Assembly (NCBI RefSeq): GCF_018271995.1
Contig: NZ_JAGUCO010000018.1
Span: 1 to 64,000, forward strand
Direction: 5' to 3'
Source of the DNA: Carboxylicivirga linearis
GTDB taxonomy: Bacteria > Bacteroidota > Bacteroidia > Bacteroidales > Marinilabiliaceae
DNA: 64,000 bases
The notes beneath the pieces are model-generated. The model saw only the letters and a program-made list of their open reading frames with translations. It was not told where the DNA came from and searched no databases. Positions 46,920-54,120 of the stretch are shown in pieces. The translations under genes were made by a program, and so were the position numbers. How positions within the stretch are numbered: the stretch's first letter is position 1; the number at the start of each line of letters is the position of its first letter.

Positions 46920-49900
46920 TTATTTTTTTACCCATTTAACTGCATCAGCTATAACATATTCGCTTTTTGTAAAGTCAGAAAGCTTTACTGTGGCTGCTCC
47001 TTCAGAGAAGTAATAGTCTCCGAGATATAACCAACCATTATTATCTTGAGTGACTTTAATTTCAACTTCATCCTCGCCGTCATCACTATTCACTGTATAA
47101 TGAAAATCGCGTTCATACCCTCGGTCTCCACGGCCACGGAAACGTCCCCTTATATCAGGAACATATGCATATACAGCATAATTCCCCGGAGCCTCAATCT
47201 GTCCGGTCCAGCTAACATATCCTTCTCCTGTTCCTTTACGTTTGTAATAACCCGACTTGAGGTACTCTCCAAAAAATTCCTCTCCAGCAACAGGCGACCA
47301 TTTTACCGGAGTATTCCAAAATCGAATTCTTCCGTAGGTTTCGTTTTCATCTTCTTCATTCTGTCGACTTAGCCACCAATCTTTAATGGTTCTACTTTCG
47401 CCGGTATTTACAAACGAGCATCCGTCATCCTCATTATCAACAATTACCTCAAATTTTTCGGCATACCTCAGTTTTTTGCTGGAAGGTTGTAATCCTTCGA
47501 AAAAATCAACAACCCGTTTATCTTTAATTACAGCATTTATATTTAACCTCTGATTAGAAGGTATATTTCGGGCTAAATAGGTATTAACTGATACATCGCG
47601 TGGCACCTCATCTAAAATAAATCCGATATCAACCGTTTCGCCTTTCTTTATAAGATAGCTCTTAGCATTGGACGACTGATCCATTGAAAACTCAGAACGA
47701 AAACGACCTCTGCCTCCTCTTCTTTCTCCTTCACGAATGGTTAAACCTACAATTCCATCAATATCGCCTTTATTGGCAACCGGTACTTTCACAAAATAGC
47801 GTATGCGATTACCTTCTTTAATCTCCCAAACATCAACATTACCAAATAAAAAGGCTGGTGCATTATCATCTTTTAACCAATTATTGTACAACTCATTAAA
47901 ATCAGATTCCGATAATTGATCCATTAAAGATGTAAATTCTTCAACCTCGATATTTTTAAATTGAGTGTTCTTAACAATTTCATTTAATTGACGGTCGAAG
48001 GTTACTGCATTGGTATTAACTTTAAAACTTGATATCAATTGATTTCCTTTGGAAGCAAACACATTACCCAACACATTCACATCTTCCTCCTCAATCAAAT
48101 CATTTAAACTTCTGTCCTTCAGCTTCAAAATAACTTCATCATTGGTACTTAATCCTCCAAATCCACCTGGGACATTGGAACTTAAACGTTCGTGAAGATA
48201 ATTTTCAAGGGCTATTGTTAACAATGGATAACCATCTTCTTCAATTGAATTGGCATAAGTAAAGTATAGTGGAAAAACCTGATATCTCCCCCAGTTTTCA
48301 ACACTGCGTTCTCCAGACTGTCGTCTTCCAAAGAAAAAACGTCGTGGGCGTATAAAATTATCTCCGATGTAACTCTTAAAGATTTCAATTTGTACATCTT
48401 TCTCCGACATTTCTTCATTCCGGTTGCGACCCCGGTTCTCTGTTCTTCTCTTCTGATTTTTTATATCATTTTGCCAGTTACCGCCTCCACATTCAGGAAA
48501 AAACACCATTTCTGGCATAACTTCTTCGGTTGATAGCGACCAGTTTCGCAGGTAACTATAGAAGTTTATGGGAGACTCAACAATTGAGAATTTATCAAAA
48601 GGGTAACTTACCGCTAATTGCCTCTCAAAATCATTTTTTATATTTTGGATCAACACCGAAGCTGTATCTTCTAATTCGGTAAAGAAAGGTTTAAAAAATG
48701 TGTGTTTAGGATGGTAGTACAAACTAAACTCCACACTATCAACCATTGTACTTACTTTCTCAAAAGTACCAATTACCACACTATATGCATTCAGAGCCTG
48801 CTGAGAAGTAAAAGACCACCTACCTTCTTCTTCGTCTTTTGAATTTCCTTGCGATATGACAGTCAAACCAGGTTTTGATTGCACATCAAGATCCATTCGA
48901 ACAAACGGATAACGTGTCCAGTATAAATCAGAAGCTACTACAGGATACCAGTTCGCTTCGCGTGTAAGCAAGACATAATTACTGGTGATAAAGCTAAATT
49001 GCTTATTGGCAATGATTGGATCGAGACGATTTAATGATAATAAGGTTTCGTCGTCAACCTCAGGAAACATGGCTATGTCGTTAATAGTCCCTTCATAGTT
49101 AAGTTCAACTGTGAAGCTTCCTTTTACAATGGAGTTCTTTTTTACAGTTAACAGGTGTGCCTGACGTTCAAATGTCACATCTTTCCCATCAATACTAACT
49201 TTTTTGACTTTTAAACCTGGATTAATGGCTAATACCAGATCTCCGTTTTTCCCATCTTTCAACCCCACCTCTAACTGAGCTATTACATCAATCTTATCTG
49301 CTTTATGAATTAAATTGATGTGATAATTATTGATGTTATAGGCTGACGGTTTTAGTTGTTGATTTAACCTGGAAACTTCTGCTCTTAAATTTACATTTTG
49401 ATTATCTCCAATAGCTTTAAAAGACATCATAGTTAATGCCCCAAAGCCAGTAATAAGCATACCTGCCAATAATGTATATTTGGCAAATTTTTGTTGTTCC
49501 AGTCGGGGTAAACGCCACACGGTTGCCAGAATAAAAAAGATACCTAACAATAAAAAGGAAGACCTAACTAATATTAAATCTAACTCGTTACCAAAACCTG
49601 TAAAATCGGAACGCATAAATGGCATATAGAAACCAAGTACATCCATTAAACCAAAAAACTTGTTTCTCAAATAAAATAAGGATAAGGCAACAAGTCCTAA
49701 TAAAACCACAAATGTAATTGCCTGGTTTCGTATGAGCGTCATCACAAAAAAGGATAAACCCAAAATAAATACCAGCGTTGGTAAGGAAATTAATAAAGGA
49801 TAAAGAATAAATGAAGACCAGTTTACAGTTGTATCACTTCCAATTAATGAGAAAAGGATGCCTAATGCCATTACAATAGCATTTAAAACAACAAAAACTT

Positions 49901-50246
49901 TAAGAATACCTAGTGTCTTTCCGGTAACATATTCAATATTAGACATACTCCTAACATAAAAAGCTTCTGTGGTATCCAGCTTTTTGTCTCTGCCTAAAAA
50001 ATCTGCCGATAAGAAAATGGCAATTATGGATTGGGCAATATTTAAAATCCACATATTAAAATAAGGCACACCGGACGGGATGAGACGTCCTGGCCACGAA
50101 CCTTCAGCAATACCTGCCACCGCAAACATGTTAAACATTAAAAGAAAAAATAAGGCTATTGCAGAAAATATTCTGAAGAACCAGCTCCTGAGCAGTGTTT
50201 TAGACTCGAAACGAGCTATCGTTCTAACATTAAATAGTGAGATCAT
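46920..50246 (-). CDS. ABC-2 permease fused to degenerate M1-peptidase-like and golvesin-like domains
   Basis: A 1108-residue protein. Residues 1-275 have about seven helices of an ABC-2 permease (e.g. 24-44, 62-82, 112-135, 148-170, 177-197, 225-243, 257-275). Residues about 300-900 follow the M1 aminopeptidase layout (N-terminal beta domain, then a catalytic-like part with EVMPEMVFFPE), but no HEXXH zinc motif occurs anywhere, so it should be inactive as a peptidase. An Arg/Asn/Glu-rich insert lies at 598-648. Residues about 934-1108 (IVDNEDDGCSF to YVIADAVKWV) resemble the golvesin C-terminal, carbohydrate-binding-like domain. Its ATG overlaps the stop of the ATPase gene by 4 bases, marking them as one ABC transporter. 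Confidence 0.85.
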   Translation of the reverse strand: MISLFNVRTIARFESKTLLRSWFFRIFSAIALFFLLMFNMFAVAGIAEGSWPGRLIPSGVPYFNMWILNIAQSIIAIFLSADFLGRDKKLDTTEAFYVRSMSNIEYVTGKTLGILKVFVVLNAIVMALGILFSLIGSDTTVNWSSFILYPLLISLPTLVFILGLSFFVMTLIRNQAITFVVLLGLVALSLFYLRNKFFGLMDVLGFYMPFMRSDFTGFGNELDLILVRSSFLLLGIFFILATVWRLPRLEQQKFAKYTLLAGMLITGFGALTMMSFKAIGDNQNVNLRAEVSRLNQQLKPSAYNINNYHINLIHKADKIDVIAQLEVGLKDGKNGDLVLAINPGLKVKKVSIDGKDVTFERQAHLLTVKKNSIVKGSFTVELNYEGTINDIAMFPEVDDETLLSLNRLDPIIANKQFSFITSNYVLLTREANWYPVVASDLYWTRYPFVRMDLDVQSKPGLTVISQGNSKDEEEGRWSFTSQQALNAYSVVIGTFEKVSTMVDSVEFSLYYHPKHTFFKPFFTELEDTASVLIQNIKNDFERQLAVSYPFDKFSIVESPINFYSYLRNWSLSTEEVMPEMVFFPECGGGNWQNDIKNQKRRTENRGRNRNEEMSEKDVQIEIFKSYIGDNFIRPRRFFFGRRQSGERSVENWGRYQVFPLYFTYANSIEEDGYPLLTIALENYLHERLSSNVPGGFGGLSTNDEVILKLKDRSLNDLIEEEDVNVLGNVFASKGNQLISSFKVNTNAVTFDRQLNEIVKNTQFKNIEVEEFTSLMDQLSESDFNELYNNWLKDDNAPAFLFGNVDVWEIKEGNRIRYFVKVPVANKGDIDGIVGLTIREGERRGGRGRFRSEFSMDQSSNAKSYLIKKGETVDIGFILDEVPRDVSVNTYLARNIPSNQRLNINAVIKDKRVVDFFEGLQPSSKKLRYAEKFEVIVDNEDDGCSFVNTGESRTIKDWWLSRQNEEDENETYGRIRFWNTPVKWSPVAGEEFFGEYLKSGYYKRKGTGEGYVSWTGQIEAPGNYAVYAYVPDIRGRFRGRGDRGYERDFHYTVNSDDGEDEVEIKVTQDNNGWLYLGDYYFSEGAATVKLSDFTKSEYVIADAVKWVKK

Positions 50247-51139
50247 TCTAATTCAATTTTGGATTTAGTCAGGTATTCCATAAAGTACACATAGGCATGT
50301 TCTAAATTGGGCTGAACTTCCGATGCTTTCCAGCCATTGGGTTTATCTGCTACAAACTCCACCTCATATCCGGCAGGATCGGGGATTGAAGTAATAACCG
50401 GAAATGTTTCACTAATGCGTTTCATTTCATCAAAAGTGACTGAAGTTTTAAATACATGACCTTCACTCTGCTTAATAAATTGTTCGGGTGAACCCGTAAA
50501 ATGCACTTCTCCGGAATTTAATAACGCCATTTGACTACAGGTAGATGAAATATCACCTACAATATGTGTAGAAAGGATAATAATAACCTCTTTCTGACTA
50601 AGATTAGAAAGTATATTCCTGAATCGTATACGCTCTTCGGGGTCCAATCCGGTTGTAGGTTCATCAACAATAATGATTTTAGGATCACCTATTAAAGCCT
50701 GTGCTATTCCAAGACGACGCTTCATACCTCCGGAAAGCTTATTGGCAAATCGGTTTCGAACATCAAATAAACCAACTTGTTCAAGTAAATCATCTACAGC
50801 TGATAAGCGCTGTTTTTTACTTTTTATTCCCGCCAAAGAAGCGGCATAATCGAGAAATTCCCAAGTACGTAGTTTAGCAAAAAAACGAAAATCCTGAGGC
50901 AGATATCCAAGGTACGAGCGTACTTCTTTACGATTCTTAGATAATGGCATACCATTTACAAACACCTCTCCATGAGTAGGCTTTTGCAAAGTAACCAGTA
51001 TTCGCATTAATGTTGATTTTCCGGCTCCATTGGGTCCTAATAAACCAAACATTCCCGGGTTAATCTCAAGATTAACTCGGTTGAGTGCTCTGAAATCATT
51101 TTTATAAACCTGACTCAGATCTTTAATTTCTATATTCAA
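50243..51139 (-). CDS. ABC transporter ATPase, first gene of the efflux operon
   Basis: A 298-residue ATPase of the NatA/GldA type: IEIKDLSQVY start, Walker A LGPNGAGKST (34-43), Q-loop YLPQDF, signature LSGGMKRR, Walker B IIIVDEP, switch STHI. A C-terminal domain (about 215-298) ends NLEHAYVYFMEYL. It is clearly paralogous to the ATPase part of the RND fusion, with the same C-terminal region. The start codon appears to be TTG: no ATG/GTG is in frame upstream, and the next ATG is at residue 30, inside the fold. It partners with the permease fusion that overlaps it. Confidence 0.92.
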   Translation of the reverse strand: MNIEIKDLSQVYKNDFRALNRVNLEINPGMFGLLGPNGAGKSTLMRILVTLQKPTHGEVFVNGMPLSKNRKEVRSYLGYLPQDFRFFAKLRTWEFLDYAASLAGIKSKKQRLSAVDDLLEQVGLFDVRNRFANKLSGGMKRRLGIAQALIGDPKIIIVDEPTTGLDPEERIRFRNILSNLSQKEVIIILSTHIVGDISSTCSQMALLNSGEVHFTGSPEQFIKQSEGHVFKTSVTFDEMKRISETFPVITSIPDPAGYEVEFVADKPNGWKASEVQPNLEHAYVYFMEYLTKSKIELE

Positions 51140-51251
51140 GACATTTAGATTTAGGTTAACCTACAATAAACAAAAAACGTACTATTAAACACAGTACATT
51201 TACTGTCTGCTATTTAGCTCTATTTATAGATCAAAAAAGTGTACGCTTATG

Positions 51252-51281
51252 ATACAGCATGTTCGTAATCGAACACTGTAT
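51252..51281. promoter_or_regulatory. Dyad upstream of the efflux operon, candidate operator
   Basis: ATACAG-CA-TGTTCG, 4-base spacer TAAT, then CGAACA-CTGTAT: 12 complementary pairs with a 2-base bulge, core GTTCGTAATCGAAC. It lies 113-142 bases before the start of the ATPase gene and has no T-run, so it is more like a protein-binding site than a terminator. Confidence 0.55.
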
Positions 51282-51386
51282 ACAATTACTCTAATTTGAC
51301 GTTGGATAGACTATTAATCCTTCAATAAAATTCCACTTTTTTTAATAATATTTAATAATCTACTAAAATTTAATTACGGATAGACA

Positions 51387-51421
51387 TAAAAAGAGGCGCT
51401 CAAGCTATTATGAACACCTCT
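51387..51421 (-). terminator. Terminator of the sigma/Spy-like unit
   Basis: Read on the minus strand, an 11-pair stem (51421-51411 with 51402-51392, two G-U pairs) with an 8-base loop is followed by TTTTT. It separates the four-gene stress unit from the efflux operon. Confidence 0.75.
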
Positions 51422-51460
51422 TTATTAACAATTAAGCTAACTATAATAGTTTTCTAATTT

Positions 51461-52360
51461 TTAACGTCTGCCATGCCTTCCTTTTCTACCAAATCCCCTG
51501 CTGTCAAAGGCCATCTTTTGTTCATCTGTCATTTGATTACGAACTTCCATTTTATGCTCTGCCCTAAGCTTTGCTAATTGAAGTTTTATCTCCGACTGTT
51601 CAGTTATTGTTTTATCAACTTGTTTTAAATTGATGTTTTTTCCGGTTGTTTGAGTTTTTAACTGAGCATTTAATTCATTCAGTTTATTTTTAAGAGTCTG
51701 TTCTTTTTTCAATAACTGTAAACGCGATTGATCCATAAACTCTTTTTGAGCATCTGTTAAATCCAAAGCTGTCAGGTTTCGTCTCTGCCCTGTTCCTCTG
51801 CCTTGACCAGCTTGATTTCTCTGACCTCTTCCCTGCCCCTGGCTTTTTCCATAGCCTTGACCATTGCCTCGTTGACCATTACCTCTTCCAAAGCTATTTC
51901 TATCGCAACCTGGACATTGACCTTGGTTTCCTTTACCCAAACCATAGCCTTGCCCCATTTGACCTTTGGGGCCCTTTTTACGTGCATCAAACAAAATAAC
52001 CTGATCGTCAGTTAGGTTGGCCTTTACATCCTGAAAATGTCTGATTCTTTCTTTTTGAAGGTTCGTTTGAATTGTATTAATAGAAGCTAAACATTCAAAC
52101 AACGCATCTTTATCAACAGGATCTGTTGTTTCAAGCGTATGTTTTCTGGTAATCAATTCATTTAACTGATTGTGATCCGCTTTTGTTTTTTGATAAAATG
52201 CAACTCGTAGTTCATCCATTTTATCTTTCTGTTCTTGCGTTAAATCATCCTTTAAAACACAATCTTGTCGGTTAAAAGCTTGTTTTCGTTGCTGCTGGGC
52301 GGTTGCTGATACAGCTACCATAGCTAAAGCTATCAATCCCAAAAATAATTTTGTTTTCAT
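51461..52360 (-). CDS. Secreted protein with two Spy/CpxP-like halves
   Basis: A 299-residue periplasmic protein with signal peptide (residues 1-21, cut after ATAQ). Residues 33-127 and 197-287 are two helical halves, each with Spy/CpxP-type LTxxQ motifs at both ends (LTQEQ/LTDDQ and LTDAQ/MTDEQ). They are joined by a 70-residue Gly/Gln/Arg/Asn-rich linker with CPGC at 149-152. Spy-family proteins are periplasmic chaperones or metal/stress sensors. The start is ATG 52360; nine extra codons upstream would precede the signal peptide. It follows the smaller Spy-like gene by 97 bases. Confidence 0.8.
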   Translation of the reverse strand: MKTKLFLGLIALAMVAVSATAQQQRKQAFNRQDCVLKDDLTQEQKDKMDELRVAFYQKTKADHNQLNELITRKHTLETTDPVDKDALFECLASINTIQTNLQKERIRHFQDVKANLTDDQVILFDARKKGPKGQMGQGYGLGKGNQGQCPGCDRNSFGRGNGQRGNGQGYGKSQGQGRGQRNQAGQGRGTGQRRNLTALDLTDAQKEFMDQSRLQLLKKEQTLKNKLNELNAQLKTQTTGKNINLKQVDKTITEQSEIKLQLAKLRAEHKMEVRNQMTDEQKMAFDSRGFGRKGRHGRR

Positions 52361-52457
52361 CTTTAAAATTCTTTCAATTTTTGACATAATTTCCCCATTT
52401 AGCCAATTGACAGATCGGCTATTAATTCTGAATCAATAATTTAATAATGATTAAATA

Positions 52458-52964
52458 CTAACGAGGTCCTCTTCCTCTTCGATGTCTTCCGGGAGGCTTT
52501 TCCATCCAATGGCGGAAGGTTTGATCCAATTTCTCTCTTTGGTCTTCGTTTCTGCAAACAGAACGAACTTTTCTGTAATGATTAAAGTTCAAAAACTCTA
52601 TTTCCTTCTGCAATTCAGCTATGCTATTAATATTATCATGTACTACAGCCGAATCACTTGACTTGGTAAAAGTTTGATTCATTAAACCTTCTTTCAAACT
52701 GTCTATTTGCTTTTGATAAATAAAAACGTCTTTAAGATGTTCATTACGTAATCGTTCAAATTCATCAAATTGTGCATCATCCAATTCCAGTTTTTGCATA
52801 AAGCGCTGCTTCCACTGGGCCTTTATTTTTTCTTTGTTTTTATTCTCTAATTGCCCCGTTTGAGAACTATTGCCTGAGTTGGTTAACCAGAGGCTTAAAA
52901 CAACCAGGTTACCTACAAAAAACACTGCCAGAATAATCCAACATATTTTACAACTCCTGCTCAT
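52458..52964 (-). CDS. Membrane-anchored Spy/CpxP-like (heavy-metal sensor-like) protein
   Basis: A 168-residue protein: a short Cys-containing cytoplasmic start (SCKIC), a membrane helix (about 7-29), then a helical periplasmic domain with LDDAQFDEFERLR and a second DQREKLDQTFRHW motif, as in the periplasmic heavy-metal-sensor/CpxP superfamily. The C-terminus is Arg/Gly-rich. Its start is 2 bases after the stop of the putative anti-sigma gene, so the two are coupled and may interact in the periplasm. Confidence 0.8.
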   Translation of the reverse strand: MSRSCKICWIILAVFFVGNLVVLSLWLTNSGNSSQTGQLENKNKEKIKAQWKQRFMQKLELDDAQFDEFERLRNEHLKDVFIYQKQIDSLKEGLMNQTFTKSSDSAVVHDNINSIAELQKEIEFLNFNHYRKVRSVCRNEDQREKLDQTFRHWMEKPPGRHRRGRGPR

Positions 52965-52966
52965 AA

Positions 52967-53311
52967 CTATTTTGTTTTATCCGAAGATGCTAAAAGTTCA
53001 ATATCATAGTACACCGACCAACTACTTTCATCGCTGTTTTCATAAACACTTGTCCATTCATCAATAACCTGATTTTGGGCAGAAGTGTTAATTTGCTGCA
53101 TTACCAGAAACAAATTACCAACTAACATCAAAAATGCTAAAGAGGCTGCAATGTTAACCATGTATTTTAAATAAGGATTTGAAGGAGTAATTTTTTCCAC
53201 CTTATTCATCACCTGATCAACAAAATCAACACTAATTCTCATGTTTGAATCAACCAGAGGTGTGTTAATTATGGAATCAATCCTATTACTATGTTTATTA
53301 TTATCTTTCAT
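52967..53311 (-). CDS. Putative anti-sigma factor, single membrane span
   Basis: A 114-residue protein: cytoplasmic N-terminal about 46 residues with a helix (VDFVDQVMNKVEKI), one membrane helix (about 47-67), and a short periplasmic tail. Size, topology and place right after an ECF sigma gene suggest an anti-sigma factor. It has no zinc-binding His/Cys motif, and no family name is certain. Confidence 0.65.
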   Translation of the reverse strand: MKDNNKHSNRIDSIINTPLVDSNMRISVDFVDQVMNKVEKITPSNPYLKYMVNIAASLAFLMLVGNLFLVMQQINTSAQNQVIDEWTSVYENSDESSWSVYYDIELLASSDKTK

Positions 53312-53362
53312 CTCCGTCCTTTCATTATATTTGACGTCATCTATTTTTTTTTCCTGCGCTTT

Positions 53363-53938
53363 TTAAAGAATTTCCTGTTTTTGCTGCATAAGAATTTCTT
53401 TCAATTTCTTTTTAGCCCTCACCAACAGCGACTCAACCGATCCTTCTGAAACACTCATTATTTCTGCAACTTCCTTTTGAGGTAACTCATCAAGCTTAGA
53501 CAAACTCAAGGCAACTCTTTGCCTCTCGGGAAGCTTATCCATAGCCATCAATAAAATTCTTTTGCGCTCTTCCAGTTCCAATTCCTGACTTACATCATCA
53601 GAATCAACAACCGATAAGTTTGCCAACTCAGCATTTTCCATGGTAGACAACACCCCGTATCCTCTCTTTTTTCGCTTCTTCTGTCGTAAATAATCCAATG
53701 ATTTATTAACAGCCAAACGATACAACCAGGTTGATAAGCTGGCCTCCTCTCTATAACTGGAAACCGACTTGAAGACTTCAACAAAAACTTCTTGTGCTAC
53801 ATCTTCTGCGTCTACTAAATGATTAACAAATGACATACAGATATGAATCACCCGTTGATGATGAATAACCACCAACTGCCGGAATGCATCTTTATTCCCC
53901 TCTTTAACCTGTTTAATTAATAATCTATCGTCAATCAT
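53363..53938 (-). CDS. ECF RNA polymerase sigma factor (RpoE-like)
   Basis: A 191-residue sigma-70 factor with region 2 (about 25-92, DVAQEVFVEVFKSV then WLYRLAVNKSLDYLR) and region 4 (about 130-185, LPERQRVALSLSKLDELPQKEVAEIM). There is no region 3. It heads the four-gene unit with a putative anti-sigma and two Spy-like proteins, which is the arrangement of envelope-stress regulators. It may also transcribe the efflux operon further down; that is inference. Confidence 0.93.
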   Translation of the reverse strand: MIDDRLLIKQVKEGNKDAFRQLVVIHHQRVIHICMSFVNHLVDAEDVAQEVFVEVFKSVSSYREEASLSTWLYRLAVNKSLDYLRQKKRKKRGYGVLSTMENAELANLSVVDSDDVSQELELEERKRILLMAMDKLPERQRVALSLSKLDELPQKEVAEIMSVSEGSVESLLVRAKKKLKEILMQQKQEIL

Positions 53939-54033
53939 TTTCTGTCATCTACTCTTTAGACGCCATTCATTATTATATCCTTCAAATCAACCAATAAATT
54001 TACAACATTTATTTACGTCAGGTATACATTGGC

Positions 54034-54041
54034 CAAATCTA
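54034..54041 (-). promoter_or_regulatory. Promoter -7 element of the sigma unit
   Basis: TAGATTTG on the minus strand, a full TAnnTTTG match about 96 bases before the sigma ATG. No TTTG at the right distance upstream, so this could need an activator or be chance. Confidence 0.35.
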
Positions 54042-54120
54042 CAATAACTACCTTATTAATAAATAATAAATTAATTGCTATATTTAACTCTAACATAAAC
54101 ATTGATCAAACGCCCCCTGA

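Larger units (their letters stand above)
51140..51460. other. 321-base region between the stress unit and the efflux operon
   Basis: It holds the terminator of the upstream unit (51387-51421), the dyad at 51252-51281, and the promoter that must drive the seven-gene operon. I see no TAnnTTTG site on the minus strand here, which would fit use of an alternative sigma factor. Confidence 0.5.

Noticed and set aside
46920-50246. Active M1 aminopeptidase fused to an ABC permease
   Set aside because: I looked for HEXXH in the whole protein; only HERLS (around residue 685) is near and does not fit, so activity is not claimed.
51772-51990. Other-frame reading frames rich in Lys/Glu over the Spy-like gene
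   Set aside because: They are shadows of the Gly/Gln/Arg linker in the real frame.
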